Assembly (NCBI RefSeq): GCF_022267315.1
Contig: NZ_JAIKLE010000037.1
Coordinates: forward strand, 1-63,774
Reading direction: 5' to 3'
DNA from: Maribellus maritimus
Lineage (GTDB): Bacteria > Bacteroidota > Bacteroidia > Bacteroidales > Prolixibacteraceae
DNA length: 63,774 nucleotides
Each line of letters begins with the position of its first letter. Position 1 is the stretch's first letter. A program made the translations under genes and the position numbers. This document shows positions 17,913 to 28,297 of this stretch, in pieces. The notes beneath the pieces are model-generated. The model made no database searches and was not told where the DNA came from. It worked only from the letters and a program-made list of their open reading frames with translations.

Positions 17913-18378
17913 ACGATTGGAAGAAACTAAACTGGTTGGAAAAAGTGTAAAAATGTCGTTTGCAACCAACAGGACTTTTGAGTTGTGGCGAAATTTTATG
18001 CCGGAAGAAAGCATCATAAAAAATAGAATTTCCGATGATTTATATTCGGTTGAAATTTTTGAGAATAGTCTTTTTTTCAAAAAATTCACCCCTGAAAAGG
18101 AATTTCAAAAATGGGCTGCTGTAAAAGTCAGCGATTTTGAAACAGTTCCGGCAGGTATGGATAAACTTATTATTCCAGAAGGAGTGTACGCTGTATTTTT
18201 CTATAAAGGAAAAGCAAGTAAAGTGACAGAAAAGTATCAGTATATTTTTAAAATCTGGTTTCCAAATTCAGAATATGAATTGGATGATCGGCCACATTTT
18301 TCTTTAATGGGCAAAAAATACAAAAATGAAGATCCCGATTCGGAAGAAGAACTCTGGTTCCCGGTAAGAAAAAAATAA
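17896..18378 (+). CDS. GyrI-like/effector-binding domain protein
   Basis: A 160-residue stand-alone domain with FELWRNFMPE, IPEGVYAVFFYKG and a C-terminal EEELWFPVRKK, as in the AraC-type effector-binding (GyrI/SOUL-like) superfamily. Such proteins bind small hydrophobic ligands. There is no DNA-binding domain. It overlaps the GNAT gene and is likely co-translated with it. Confidence 0.75.
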   Translation: MEPKIKRLEETKLVGKSVKMSFATNRTFELWRNFMPEESIIKNRISDDLYSVEIFENSLFFKKFTPEKEFQKWAAVKVSDFETVPAGMDKLIIPEGVYAVFFYKGKASKVTEKYQYIFKIWFPNSEYELDDRPHFSLMGKKYKNEDPDSEEELWFPVRKK

Positions 18379-18404
18379 AAGCTCTACCCCAAAGGGCAGA
18401 GCTT
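18379..18404. terminator. Bidirectional terminator between the effector-binding gene and dps
   Basis: AAGCTCT (18379-18385) pairs with AGAGCTT (18398-18404) with further CCC/GGG pairing inside. On the minus strand the stem is followed by a T-rich run, so it best terminates dps. It may also serve the plus-strand gene ending at 18378. Confidence 0.7.
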
Positions 18405-18430
18405 CTGATTTGTCAAGGCAATGTATATAA

Positions 18431-18877
18431 TTATGCTAAATATGACTCTAGCATCCAAATTTGTTTTTCAGCAAATCCGATCCAGTCGCTCATAAGAGAA
18501 GCAGTCCCCTCGTCCCCTGCTTCTTCGGCAGCTTCCATTATTTCATTAAAACTTCCCAGTAAAAATCGAGTATTCTCCAAAACTGATTCAACACCTGTTT
18601 TGCCCTCAGAAATATTTTTAACTTCTTTCAAAGTTGCAGTTTGAACATAGTCTCCAAAAGTATGCAACGGCTCTCCACCTATCATTAAAATGCGTTCTGC
18701 AATTTCATCAATCACTTCGGACGCCTGATTATACAGTTCTTCATACTTTTCATGAAGCATAAAAAACATAGCACCTTTTACATTCCAATGCAAACCTCTA
18801 AGATTCTGATAATAAATTTGATAATCGGCCAATAACTTGTTTAACTTTTCAACTAATTTTTGATTTTCAGTTTTCAT
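18431..18877 (-). CDS. dps: Dps family ferritin-like protein
   Basis: A 148-residue DNA-protection/miniferritin protein that oxidises and stores iron and protects DNA under starvation or peroxide. GLHWNVKGAMFFMLHEKYEELY holds the His and Asp/Glu ligands of the intersubunit ferroxidase site, and DEIAERILMIGGEP is the following conserved helix. The frame begins at TTG 18886; the ATG at 18877 is the better start. It is divergent from oxyR, a common regulator-target pairing. Confidence 0.93.
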   Translation of the reverse strand: MKTENQKLVEKLNKLLADYQIYYQNLRGLHWNVKGAMFFMLHEKYEELYNQASEVIDEIAERILMIGGEPLHTFGDYVQTATLKEVKNISEGKTGVESVLENTRFLLGSFNEIMEAAEEAGDEGTASLMSDWIGFAEKQIWMLESYLA

Positions 18878-18915
18878 AATATACAATTTTTAATGATTAT
18901 TATTTTTCGTTAAGT

Positions 18916-18923
18916 CAAATATA
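18916..18923 (-). promoter_or_regulatory. Candidate -7 element of the dps promoter
   Basis: TATATTTG on the minus strand matches TAnnTTTG and lies 39 bases before the dps ATG. No convincing -33 element is visible in the very AT-rich sequence beyond, which would fit activation by OxyR. Confidence 0.45.
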
Positions 18924-19005
18924 CTATAATTAATATTTACTATTTTTATACTACTATTATTATAAATTATAAATATCTATTTTGAACAAATGATTGATTT
19001 AAACT

Positions 19006-19956
19006 ATGAATTTCACACAACTTGAATATTTAAAAGAATTGTATATACAAGGAAGTTTTTCATTGGCTGCCCGGCACTTGAAGATTACTCAACCTGCCCT
19101 GAGTCTTCAAATTCAGAAATTAGAAGAAGAAATTGGCTTTACATTACTTGACAGGACAAAACGCCCCTTGCAGTTTACCGAAGAAGGAAAATATTTTTAC
19201 CATAAATCCATTGACATATTGAAAATGGTGGAAGAGCTTAAGCAAACAAGTTTTGAATTAAGCGAGGAAGTTAAAGGAAACGTACAGGTAGGAATTATTC
19301 CAACTTTGGCCCCCTACCTTGTGCCATTGTTTATAAACGAGTTGAACCGATCGTATCCGGATTTACAAATTGAAGTTACAGAGTTTAAAACCGAAGATAT
19401 TATTTCAAAATTAAAACTCGGAGATTTGGATTGTGGTATTCTTTCAACCCCTGTGTCAGCGGGCGGCGTGCTTTTCGAAGCGCTTTTTTATGAACGCTTT
19501 TATGCATACATTTCCGAAGATCACCAATTATTTGACCGTAAAAAGATTAATATAGACGAATTAAGTGAAGAAGAAATCTGGTATCTGGAGGAAGGGAATT
19601 GTTTCCAAAATCAGGTAAATTCTATCTGTAAAATCAATTACCAGAAAAAAACTTCACAAAACCTGATTTACCGGAGTAGCTCTATTGAGTCGTTACGCAG
19701 GATTGTGGAAAATAAAAACGGAATAACTTTTTTACCCGAACTTGCGACAATCAATATTCCTTCTGAACTTGAAGAATTGATAAAAGAATTTTCGGGAGAA
19801 CAACCGGTAAGGGAAATCAGTTTGGTCGTTTCAAAAAACTATTCTAAAAAAAGACAGATTGCCGCTCTAAAAAAAGTTATTTTGGATAGTATCCCGCAAC
19901 GAATGATTAATCAGCCCGAAAGCTGGGTGGTTGACACTCTGGTACAGGTAAAATAA
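19006..19956 (+). CDS. oxyR: LysR-family hydrogen peroxide regulator OxyR
   Basis: A 316-residue LysR-type regulator. The N-terminal winged helix has the standard SLAARHLKITQPALSLQIQKLE. In the ligand domain, EEGNCFQNQVNSIC places cysteines at residues 199 and 208, the same numbers and spacing as the peroxide-sensing pair of E. coli OxyR. It is divergent from dps across a 128-bp AT-rich gap, consistent with control of dps. Confidence 0.93.
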   Translation: MNFTQLEYLKELYIQGSFSLAARHLKITQPALSLQIQKLEEEIGFTLLDRTKRPLQFTEEGKYFYHKSIDILKMVEELKQTSFELSEEVKGNVQVGIIPTLAPYLVPLFINELNRSYPDLQIEVTEFKTEDIISKLKLGDLDCGILSTPVSAGGVLFEALFYERFYAYISEDHQLFDRKKINIDELSEEEIWYLEEGNCFQNQVNSICKINYQKKTSQNLIYRSSSIESLRRIVENKNGITFLPELATINIPSELEELIKEFSGEQPVREISLVVSKNYSKKRQIAALKKVILDSIPQRMINQPESWVVDTLVQVK

Positions 19957-19957
19957 A

Positions 19958-19984
19958 AGCCCTCCCGCTTAAAGCAGAAGGGCT
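19958..19984. terminator. Bidirectional terminator between oxyR and dnaK
   Basis: AGCCCT (19958-19963) pairs with AGGGCT (19979-19984), with GCTT/AAGC pairing in between; T-rich runs follow on both strands. The two genes converge here. Confidence 0.8.
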
Positions 19985-20006
19985 AATCTATTTTTTAATC
20001 AAGAAA

Positions 20007-21941
20007 TTATTTTACTTCCTCAAAATCTACATCCGTAACTTCGCCATCATCTTTCGACTTGCTTTGCGATTGTCCACCCTGGTCGCCTCCGGTTGGTCCT
20101 CCCTGTGGCCCCCCCTGAGCATCGCCACCCTGGGCTTGCTGCGAAGCATTATACATTTCCTGAGATGCTGCCTGAAACACTGTATTCAACTCATTCATAG
20201 CAGTATCGATGGCTGCTAAATCCTGACTTTTGTGTGCTTCCTTTAATTTTGCCAACGCATCTTCAATCGGTTTTTTCTTATCGGCCGGAATTTTATCGCC
20301 AAACTCTTTTAATTGCTTTTCCGTTTGGAAAATCAAACTGTCAGCCTGGTTAATTTTGTCAGCTTTTTCTTTTACTTGTTTATCTGCTTCAGCATTTGCT
20401 TCTGCCTCAGCTTTCATTTTTTTGATTTCGTCATCCGACAAGCCAGATGAAGCTTCAATCCTGATAGATTGTGATTTTCCTGTTGCTTTATCTTTTGCAT
20501 TTACATGCAGAATACCATTGGCATCAATGTCGAAAGTTACTTCAATCTGAGGTATGCCACGTGGTGATGGCGGAATTCCGTCGAGGTGAAATCTCCCAAT
20601 TGTTTTATTACCCGAGGCAATTGGGCGTTCCCCCTGAAGAACGTGAATTTCAACAGAAGGTTGGTTATCAGCCGCAGTCGTAAAAGTCTCCGATTTTTTT
20701 GTTGGAATTGTTGTATTGGCTTCAATCAACTTGGTCATTACGCCACCCATGGTTTCAATCCCTAACGAAAGTGGAGTAACATCAAGCAGCAACACATCTT
20801 TTACTTCTCCGGTTAAAACACCGCCCTGAATAGCAGCACCAACAGCTACAACTTCATCAGGATTTACACCTTTTGAAGGATTCTTTCCAAAAAACGCTTT
20901 TACTTTCTCCTGAATTGCCGGAATACGCGTTGACCCTCCAACCAAAATTACTTCATCAACATCACTTGGCGACATTCCTGCATTTTTTAAAGCTTTTTTA
21001 CAAGGCTCAATGGTTGCATTGATCAGTGTGTCAGCTAATTGTTCAAATTTTGAACGCGACAGGGTTTTCACAAGGTGTTTTGGTACGCCGTCAACTGGCA
21101 TAATATAAGGCAGATTAATCTCAGTTTGAGAAGAGCTTGAAAGTTCAATTTTTGCTTTTTCAGCTGCTTCTTTCAAACGTTGCAGAGCCATAGGATCTCT
21201 TTTCAAATCCACGCCTTCATCTTTTTTAAACTCATCAGCTAACCAATCGATAATAACCTGGTCAAAATCATCTCCTCCAAGATGCGTATCACCATCGGTT
21301 GATTTTACTTCAAAAACTCCGTCACCCAATTCCAGGATTGAAATATCGAAAGTACCACCACCAAGGTCAAATACCGCAATCTTCATGTCTTTGTCCATCT
21401 TATCCAAACCATAAGCCAATGATGCAGCAGTAGGCTCGTTGATAATACGACGAACATTTAAACCGGCAATTTCACCAGCCTCTTTTGTTGCCTGACGCTG
21501 TGAGTCGCTAAAATAAGCCGGCACAGTAATTACGGCTTCACTTACTTCCTGTCCGAGGTAATCTTCAGCTGTCTTTTTCATTTTCTGAAGTACCATAGCT
21601 GAAATTTCCTGTGGTGAATATTTTCTGTCGTCTATTTGTACTCTTGGCGTATCGTTGTCACCTTTCACGACTTTGTAAGGTACGCGTTCAATTTCTTTTG
21701 AAACCTGCGCATATGTCTCACCCATAAAACGTTTAATAGAGAAAACCGTTTTTTGCGGATTGGTAATGGCCTGACGTTTCGCCGGGTCTCCAACTTTTCT
21801 TTCTCCATTTTCAACAAAAGCAACAATAGAAGGCGTAGTTCTTTTTCCCTCGCTGTTAGGAATTACTACGGGTTCGTTTCCTTCCATTACGGATACGCAT
21901 GAATTTGTGGTCCCTAAATCAATTCCAATTATTTTTCCCAT
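20007..21941 (-). CDS. dnaK: Chaperone protein DnaK (Hsp70)
   Basis: A 644-residue ATP-dependent chaperone. The N-terminus [41 protein letters not shown] and [12 protein letters not shown] mark the actin-like ATPase; the substrate-binding domain follows, and the C-terminus has a Gln/Gly-rich linker ending [11 protein letters not shown], close to the EEVD type tail. No grpE or dnaJ is adjacent and no CIRCE element is visible upstream. Confidence 0.98.
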   Translation of the reverse strand: MGKIIGIDLGTTNSCVSVMEGNEPVVIPNSEGKRTTPSIVAFVENGERKVGDPAKRQAITNPQKTVFSIKRFMGETYAQVSKEIERVPYKVVKGDNDTPRVQIDDRKYSPQEISAMVLQKMKKTAEDYLGQEVSEAVITVPAYFSDSQRQATKEAGEIAGLNVRRIINEPTAASLAYGLDKMDKDMKIAVFDLGGGTFDISILELGDGVFEVKSTDGDTHLGGDDFDQVIIDWLADEFKKDEGVDLKRDPMALQRLKEAAEKAKIELSSSSQTEINLPYIMPVDGVPKHLVKTLSRSKFEQLADTLINATIEPCKKALKNAGMSPSDVDEVILVGGSTRIPAIQEKVKAFFGKNPSKGVNPDEVVAVGAAIQGGVLTGEVKDVLLLDVTPLSLGIETMGGVMTKLIEANTTIPTKKSETFTTAADNQPSVEIHVLQGERPIASGNKTIGRFHLDGIPPSPRGIPQIEVTFDIDANGILHVNAKDKATGKSQSIRIEASSGLSDDEIKKMKAEAEANAEADKQVKEKADKINQADSLIFQTEKQLKEFGDKIPADKKKPIEDALAKLKEAHKSQDLAAIDTAMNELNTVFQAASQEMYNASQQAQGGDAQGGPQGGPTGGDQGGQSQSKSKDDGEVTDVDFEEVK

Positions 21942-22110
21942 TGTATTATGTATTTCGTTATCAATTTCAAAATTTCGATTCTATTTAATCAATGACTATG
22001 CCATGCCATTATCCGTGATTAATGGCGAAATTATGACACGGATAGAATTAAAATTCACAAAAATCCTGTCAAATCCGGTGACAAAAAGGCAGAAAATAAT
22101 TCTTTAAAGT

Positions 22111-23500
22111 CTAGAAAATGGCGTAATTGATTCCGATTTGATTTCCAAAATGAAATTGGGAGTTGCTTGCTATATGCACGCGATCATTCCATTTGTAAAA
22201 ACACAGCAATCCAACAGAGGCTTTTAATCGTGGGGAAAAATAATAATAAAGATTTCCATCTAATGTACACGTGATATCATTAAAATCAGAAAAGTAATCG
22301 CCTTCGTGAATATAATCAGTTCTTTGATAAGAGGTACGTGCCGATAAAGATGCAGATGTACGTGTATTTAGAAACCAGTCGTATCTGTATGTAATATCAC
22401 CTTTCAAAATATTGTAATCCTTCAGTATCGAGGAAACACTCTTGTTAATAAAATAATGAAGTACGGAAAGGTTAGCAGAAAAAAAACGTTGCCATTTTAT
22501 TCCAACAGGTTTGTATGAATTAAAAGAAATATTTCCACCTGCTATCTCGTTATAGTAATGATTTTTGTTTATAACAAATGTCTCCTCTTAGAGCTGATTG
22601 TTCTCGTTATATTTTGTTTTATCAAACTGGTAAAAGAGGCTTCCAAAAGCATTAAATTGGAAACGAGTTCCTGAATACCTTATCTCATCTCCGTACAACC
22701 ACATGTCATTTAAAGAAGTGAAGTAAGTTGCGTCGCTCTCGTTGACAAGCCCCAAATGGTTTATAAGTGAATCGAGAGTCTCGATTTCATAAATCCTTCG
22801 TAAACGGGAGTCAAAAAAACGTTGGTTTCGAAGCTGTGCTATTTGATTCGCCAACTGTAAAATCTCGTTTTCGCCCGGAAGCCTGTTCAAACGATCGTTC
22901 TCAAATAAATCTTCAAATATATATATATATAGCCCTTCGTAAATCGCCAATCTGTTCAATTCGTCCAATTCCTCCGCCAACTTCCATTTCAGGATTTAAA
23001 AATAAACTTCTTGAATAATACTTATCATCTTCGTCTTCGTTTACTATATCTTTTTCGTAATCGGAATAGCTATATGTATTCAGAACCGGAGACCAAAAGA
23101 AAAACCATCGGTCATCGTTATTAAAGTAAATTCTTTTATCAAAACCGCCATCGAAATAGAAGTTATAGCTATCATCTTTCACATAACGAACATCGCCGGC
23201 ATCTTCCCAGTTTAAATTAATATCTGATGAAAGATTGCTCCATCCGTTCATCTGAATCCGATCTGAATTGAAATAATAGGAATAATTAGCCTTAAGATTA
23301 TTGTTTAAAATGAAAATAGAAACATCGGGATTATCTTCATAGGAACTTTTTGAATAACTATTAGCATATTGCAAACTAAAATCCAACTGATGTCTTTTAA
23401 TCTCCGGCAATTTGTAAGTTGATAAATCGATGTTCTCGAACTGCGCATTTGTTGTTATAAATACAAAAAGAAAAAATGCAAAGGGTATAAAATGTTTCAT
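22111..23500 (-). pseudogene. Broken outer-membrane beta-barrel-like surface protein
   Basis: Related to the intact gene at 24797-26101. It starts at ATG 23500 (MKHFIPFAFF, signal peptide) and reads to a TGA at 22915-22913. Just before this lies an alternating TA tract (about 22917-22930); a change of one TA unit restores the frame into IFEDLFENDRLNR, the conserved region. In that frame a TAA at 22590-22588 is a second lesion, after which homology continues (KGDITYRYDW and so on) to the stop at 22111. Two independent lesions argue for real decay rather than a sequencing error. Function of the family is unknown. Confidence 0.85.
22917..22930 (-). repeat. (TA)n dinucleotide tract at the pseudogene frameshift
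   Basis: About seven TA units lie at the point where the reading frame is lost. Gain or loss of one unit shifts the frame by two bases. Confidence 0.85.
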
Positions 23501-23677
23501 GATTTTGTTTTTTTTGATTTGAATCTGAAATAACAAATTACGATCCAACCATACGACATAAAACTTTATAATCATTATTAATAGTTGTGAAAAACACTTG
23601 TGACAAGAAGAGAATTTCCACTTCTTTTCAAATTTTATATTAAATTCGGTCACTCATTTGCAATAAATTTAAAAAGC

Positions 23678-24790
23678 ATGGCAAAAAATATTACCCGAAC
23701 TGAACCTCAAAAACGATTGTATTCACTCGATGCTCTTCGTGGATTTGATATGTTCTGGATCATAGGAGGAGGAACCCTGGCAATTATAATTTCACAATTA
23801 ACCGGTGCCGGTTGGCTTGAACATCAAATGCACCACATTGAGTGGAACGGATTTCATTTTGAAGATCTGATTTTTCCATTGTTTATGTTTATTTCAGGCG
23901 TTGCGATTCCGTTTGCGGTAAAATCGAAACTGGAAAAAAATGTTCCAAAACAAAAAATGTTCTGGAAAGTTTTTAGACGGTTGGTTATTCTCATCCTTCT
24001 GGGGATATTGTACAACCGGACATTTAAAAATGGTTTTGAAAACGGAAGGATTGCGAGTGTACTTGGCCAGATTGGGATTGCCTATTTTTTTGCTTCTCTA
24101 ATCGTGATCTATTTCAAATCGTTTAAAAGTCGTTTGATATGGCTGGCGGGTATTTTAATTGGCATTGGAATTATTCAGCTACTCATACCTGTACCCGGTT
24201 TTGGAGCAGGGGTTTTAACTCCTGAAGGATGTATTAACGGATATATTGACCGTATGCTTTTACCCGGGAGATTAAACGATGGTATATTTGATCCGGAAGG
24301 AATATTATGTAGCCTCTCTGCTACAGGAGTAACTCTAATGGGAACCATCGCCGGAAACATTCTTCGAAAAAAAACAACCACCGACTGGCAAAAAATTGGC
24401 TATATGGCGGCTACCGGGGTTGGATTAATTGTTTTAGCACTGGCATTTTCTACATTCTACCCCATTATAAAAAAATGCTGGACTTCTACATTCAATTTAC
24501 TTACTGGTGGAATCAGCTTTTTACTGCTGGCTTTATTCTATCTGGTTATCGACCATTGGGGGTTTAAAGGTTGGGCTTTCTATTTCCGAATAATTGGTAT
24601 GAATTCTATTTTCGTTTACTTGTTTAAACGAATGATTAATGTTAATGAAGTGACGCTATCTTTCTTTGGATGGCTTGTAAAACCTCTCAATAAAGGAATG
24701 GCCGAATTATTTATTTCAATAGGAACACTTGCAATTCTTTGGTTGCTTCTTTATTATATGTATAAGAAAAAAATATTCCTGCGTGTGTAA
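23678..24790 (+). CDS. Multi-TM acyltransferase, HGSNAT/NagX-like (DUF5009)
   Basis: A 370-residue integral membrane protein with about ten hydrophobic segments. YSLDALRGFDMFWIIGGG at the N-terminus and DLIFPLFMFISGVAIPF are the signatures of the heparan-alpha-glucosaminide N-acetyltransferase-like family, thought to move acetyl groups across the inner membrane onto amino sugars. The frame opens at a GTG at 23600; the ATG at 23678 precedes the conserved start. It is divergent from the pseudogene and convergent with its intact relative. Confidence 0.87.
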   Translation: MAKNITRTEPQKRLYSLDALRGFDMFWIIGGGTLAIIISQLTGAGWLEHQMHHIEWNGFHFEDLIFPLFMFISGVAIPFAVKSKLEKNVPKQKMFWKVFRRLVILILLGILYNRTFKNGFENGRIASVLGQIGIAYFFASLIVIYFKSFKSRLIWLAGILIGIGIIQLLIPVPGFGAGVLTPEGCINGYIDRMLLPGRLNDGIFDPEGILCSLSATGVTLMGTIAGNILRKKTTTDWQKIGYMAATGVGLIVLALAFSTFYPIIKKCWTSTFNLLTGGISFLLLALFYLVIDHWGFKGWAFYFRIIGMNSIFVYLFKRMINVNEVTLSFFGWLVKPLNKGMAELFISIGTLAILWLLLYYMYKKKIFLRV

Positions 24791-24796
24791 CATTAA

Positions 24797-26101
24797 TTAG
24801 TAGCGACTTTTATAAATAGCCAGCGAAAATTCGGGACCTGTCATCATAAACTCTTCGCCGTCTCCTATTTTCCATGCAAAAGAAAAATTGACACGTGTTT
24901 TTGAATTTACCTGTCTGTAATATTCTATATATGGGATAAAATTATGTTTTACCGGGTCAAATTCATCCCAGTCGTATATCACTACTCCCGGAATATATTT
25001 CAGGCCAAATCCGAATTGCGATTTAAGGTTTGGATAATATGTCCAACCGATATTGCTTTCAAGAGTTGCCCAGTCATGATGTTTGTAATGGTTGTAACTT
25101 AAATTTATACTAAAATTACTGTTCCAGCTTGTATTTACATACTTTGCTCTGTCATATTGCATAAATCCACCATAATAAAAGTCAGGTTCACGATTGTAAT
25201 AATTAAAAAACGGCCCCAATTCCAAACGCGAACCACTTAAACGAGGCATAAATTCGCCCAGTTCCCAATCTGTTTGAGGTATTTCCGGATTGGCCAGAAA
25301 CATTGATGTACGCAGAAAATCTACAATTTCGGATAGTTCTGCATCATAATTTTTCTCTAAAGAAGGATCACGCTGAAGTTTTAGTTCTGTAATTTTATTG
25401 GCCAGTCTTTCAATTTCCTCATCCGAAAAAAGACGTCCTTTATAATATTTATTTAACAAGTAGTCGGCTACCATGTAATGGTTCATAGGATTCAATTTTC
25501 CCATTCCCCACCCCGCATTGGCTGAGAAACCATATCTAAATTTATTATCTAAGCCCTTCTCGTCAAAATCCGACCAGTTTTCAGAAGAATCCTGGGTTGC
25601 CCCATCAATACTCTGGTGAAACAAATCATCGCGAACCCAAGCATTAACTTTAACAAGTGTATAATTTCTATCATCGTAATAAAACCGGCTGCTGTAATCA
25701 ACCGCCAATTTGCTTCGCAAACCAACGGTTGTCTGGTCTCCGTCAACCATTTGCAAAGAGGTGCTGTCACTCCAGCTTCCTACACCAAAAAAAGGTCCGA
25801 TATCCAATGTCAAATCGATAAATTCCTGTTTGTAGCTTAAATAATTCCATATCCGGTTTTCAAACTGAAATCCGGCAGAACCCGTAAAACGTTCCTCGTT
25901 TTGTTTCGATTCATCGGTACGAATTTCTTCCCTCTCATTTGAACCACTGAAATAAACACCGGTATTCAATTCCTTTTTTATAAAAAAATATACTTTCGAA
26001 GTATCTTTATTCTGGCTACCGTCGTTATTTGAGGCAACTCCATAAAAATTTCCGCAAAATATAAACAAAAGAAAAAAAGTGGCGGTGATGAGTTTCTTCA
26101 T
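24797..26101 (-). CDS. Hypothetical outer-membrane protein, paralogue of the pseudogene
   Basis: A 434-residue protein with signal peptide, aromatic-rich alternating strands and a central helical insert (YKGRLFSDEEIERLANKITELKLQR) that matches the corresponding part of the broken neighbour. The C-terminal strands end in FSLAIYKSRY. It looks like a beta-barrel with periplasmic insert. I do not know a function for this family. Confidence 0.8.
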   Translation of the reverse strand: MKKLITATFFLLFIFCGNFYGVASNNDGSQNKDTSKVYFFIKKELNTGVYFSGSNEREEIRTDESKQNEERFTGSAGFQFENRIWNYLSYKQEFIDLTLDIGPFFGVGSWSDSTSLQMVDGDQTTVGLRSKLAVDYSSRFYYDDRNYTLVKVNAWVRDDLFHQSIDGATQDSSENWSDFDEKGLDNKFRYGFSANAGWGMGKLNPMNHYMVADYLLNKYYKGRLFSDEEIERLANKITELKLQRDPSLEKNYDAELSEIVDFLRTSMFLANPEIPQTDWELGEFMPRLSGSRLELGPFFNYYNREPDFYYGGFMQYDRAKYVNTSWNSNFSINLSYNHYKHHDWATLESNIGWTYYPNLKSQFGFGLKYIPGVVIYDWDEFDPVKHNFIPYIEYYRQVNSKTRVNFSFAWKIGDGEEFMMTGPEFSLAIYKSRY

Positions 26102-26212
26102 ACAATTCTTTTTCTAATTAAAAAACGCAAAGTAAATAAACCTTAATTAATCTGAATTATTCACGCGGTTAATAAACGTTAAGCAGGCGAATTTAATATG
26201 CGAAATAAGGAT

Positions 26213-26220
26213 TAATTTTG
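26213..26220 (+). promoter_or_regulatory. Candidate -7 element before panB
   Basis: TAATTTTG fits the TAnnTTTG consensus, 55 bases before the ATG. No TTTG is seen at the right distance upstream. It abuts the inverted repeat at 26220-26254. Confidence 0.4.
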
Positions 26221-26254
26221 TCCGGGTAAAAACCTTTGGTTATTTTTACCGGAC
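26220..26254 (+). promoter_or_regulatory. Inverted repeat in the panB leader
   Basis: GTCCGG-G-TAAAAA pairs with TTTTTACCGGAC with one bulged G and a 10-base loop. It lies between the candidate -7 box and the panB ATG, so it could be a 5' untranslated hairpin, an operator, or a terminator lying upstream of panB. Confidence 0.55.
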
Positions 26255-26274
26255 TAATTTGAAAACAAAATTCT

Positions 26275-27090
26275 ATGTCAGTACATAGTGAAAATAGAAA
26301 AGTAACCACCCATCGTTTGTCGGAAATGAAATTGCGTGGCGAAAAAATATCGATGCTAACTGCCTATGATTACAGTATGGCTCAATTAGTTGATGAAGCG
26401 GGAATCGATGTGATTTTGGTTGGCGACTCAGCATCAAATGTGATGGCAGGAAACGAAACAACTTTGCCCATTACGCTTGACCAAATGATTTACCACGGAA
26501 CGTCGGTAGTAAAAGCAGTTCAGCGCGCACTCGTTGTGGTCGATCTTCCTTTTGGAACTTATCAGGGGAATTCCCGCGAAGCATTGAGTTCGGCCATTAG
26601 AATAATGAAAGAAACAGCAGCCGACGCAGTAAAACTGGAAGGTGGGAAAGAAGTTCTTGAATCGGTCAACCGCATTCTTTCTGCAGGTATCCCAATTATG
26701 GGGCATCTTGGATTAATGCCTCAATCAATTCATAAATTTGGTACCTACACAGTACGGGCAAAAGAAGAGGCCGAGGCTGAGAAATTGATTAGCGACGCAC
26801 AACTGCTGGAAGATGCCGGATGTTTTGCTATTGTTTTGGAAAAAATCCCGGCCAAACTTGGGAAACAGGTAGCTGAAAAAGTGAAAATTCCGGTAATTGG
26901 AATTGGTGCCGGTGGTGGTGTGGATGGACAAGTGCTTGTAATACATGATTTACTTGGTATTACACAACAATTTTCACCTCGCTTTTTAAGAAGATATCAT
27001 AACCTCGCAGCAGAAATTAAAGGTGCTGTTGGAAATTACATTACAGATGTTAAGTCGCAGGATTTCCCCAACGAAAAGGAGCAGTATTAA
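26275..27090 (+). CDS. panB: 3-methyl-2-oxobutanoate hydroxymethyltransferase
   Basis: Makes ketopantoate from 2-oxoisovalerate and methylene-tetrahydrofolate, the first step of pantothenate synthesis. The 271-residue TIM barrel holds [35 protein letters not shown] and [22 protein letters not shown]. The last is usually VIGIGAGxxxDGQ, matching. No other pan gene is nearby. rluA-type gene follows by 33 bases. Confidence 0.96.
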   Translation: MSVHSENRKVTTHRLSEMKLRGEKISMLTAYDYSMAQLVDEAGIDVILVGDSASNVMAGNETTLPITLDQMIYHGTSVVKAVQRALVVVDLPFGTYQGNSREALSSAIRIMKETAADAVKLEGGKEVLESVNRILSAGIPIMGHLGLMPQSIHKFGTYTVRAKEEAEAEKLISDAQLLEDAGCFAIVLEKIPAKLGKQVAEKVKIPVIGIGAGGGVDGQVLVIHDLLGITQQFSPRFLRRYHNLAAEIKGAVGNYITDVKSQDFPNEKEQY

Positions 27091-27123
27091 AAATAAATAA
27101 AAGACGAACAGAAATCAGACAAA

Positions 27124-27837
27124 GTGGTAAAGGTAGTATACGAAGACAATCATATTATCGCAATAAATAAGGAAGTTGGAATTGCCGTTCAAAGCGACAT
27201 TACCGGTGACGAAACACTTCTGGACATTGTTAAAGCTTACCTTAAAAAAAAATACAACAAACCGGGCAATGTATATTTGGGTTTGCCCCACAGGCTCGAC
27301 AGACCAACCAGCGGACTTGTTATCCTGGCGAAAACAAGTAAAGTGTTGCCCCGGCTAAACCGACTTTTTCAAACCAGGGGACAGGTAAAAAAAACATATT
27401 GGGCTGTTGTTGACAAAAGGCCTCCCAAATACATGGACACACTGGAACATTATCTCACAAAGAACCAGGAAAAAAACAAAAGTTTTGCTTACAATCAAAA
27501 ACGACAAGATACCAAACTTGCAAGTCTTACCTATCGCCATGTGGCAAGTTCCGACAGGTATCATTTATTGGAAATTGAACTGCACACGGGCAGACACCAT
27601 CAAATCAGAGTTCAGCTAAAACAAATTAAACTGCATATTAAAGGCGATGTTAAATACGGTTTTCCGAGACCAAACAATGATAAGGGAATTCATTTGCATG
27701 CGCGTAAAATCGAATTTATCCATCCGGTAAAAAAGGAACCTATCACAATTGTTGCCGACCCACCGGATGATGTTTTATGGAATGAATTTCTGAAAATGTT
27801 TCGCGACAATCGGTTTAGTCCAGTGAATCCGGTTTAA
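27124..27837 (+). CDS. RluA-family pseudouridine synthase
   Basis: A 237-residue synthase that isomerises uridine in rRNA or tRNA. HRLDRPTSGLVI holds the catalytic Asp59; LLEIELHTGRHHQIRVQL is the second conserved segment. There is no S4 domain, so it is a short form such as RluA or TruC. The start is a GTG at 27124, the only sensible one. Its 3' end overlaps the convergent cdd gene by 23 bases. Confidence 0.9.
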   Translation: MVKVVYEDNHIIAINKEVGIAVQSDITGDETLLDIVKAYLKKKYNKPGNVYLGLPHRLDRPTSGLVILAKTSKVLPRLNRLFQTRGQVKKTYWAVVDKRPPKYMDTLEHYLTKNQEKNKSFAYNQKRQDTKLASLTYRHVASSDRYHLLEIELHTGRHHQIRVQLKQIKLHIKGDVKYGFPRPNNDKGIHLHARKIEFIHPVKKEPITIVADPPDDVLWNEFLKMFRDNRFSPVNPV

Positions 27838-28297
27838 AAGCAAATGGAAGTAAACTATCCACACCTTCAAAAACAAGAATTTTATCGTCTCCGTCAAGAA
27901 TAATACGAATGGGTTTATGAAATCGCGTTTCTGTTTCAATCATCGCCTGCCTGCACGAACCACATGGTTTTACCGGATCCAATACCAGGCCTGAACTGTT
28001 CTCTGCGGTTACAGCTATTCTTTTAACCGCGACATTCGGAAAATTTGCGTTGGCATAAAAAAGCGCCGTTCTCTCAGCACACAAACCAGAAGTGAAAGCA
28101 GAATTTTCCTGGTTATTTCCATTTACAATTTCACCATTCTCAAGTTGTATTGCCGCCCCAACGTGAAATTTAGAATAGGGAGCATAAGCATTTTTTGAGG
28201 CTTTTCGCGCCGCCAGAACCAGCTCCCTATCCTCTTTTTGCAACTCCCCTATATTATCAAATTCAAAATGAACAATCCGTAATTCGTTTTTACGCAT
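27815..28297 (-). CDS. cdd: Cytidine deaminase
   Basis: A 160-residue zinc deaminase of the homotetrameric type that converts (deoxy)cytidine to (deoxy)uridine. The zinc and proton-shuttle motif is CAERTALF, and PCGSCRQ supplies the other two cysteines. YSKFHVGAAI is the substrate-binding start. The ATG at 28297 is preferred over a TTG at 28315. It converges with, and overlaps, the pseudouridine synthase gene. Confidence 0.93.
   Translation of the reverse strand: MRKNELRIVHFEFDNIGELQKEDRELVLAARKASKNAYAPYSKFHVGAAIQLENGEIVNGNNQENSAFTSGLCAERTALFYANANFPNVAVKRIAVTAENSSGLVLDPVKPCGSCRQAMIETETRFHKPIRIILDGDDKILVFEGVDSLLPFAFKPDSLD

Noticed and set aside
19006..19956. Calling the LysR regulator a generic family member
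   Set aside because: The cysteine pair at 199 and 208 in EEGNC...C and divergence from dps support OxyR specifically.
20007..22110. CIRCE or other heat-shock operator upstream of dnaK
   Set aside because: No TTAGCACTC-type inverted repeat is present in the 170 bases upstream of dnaK.
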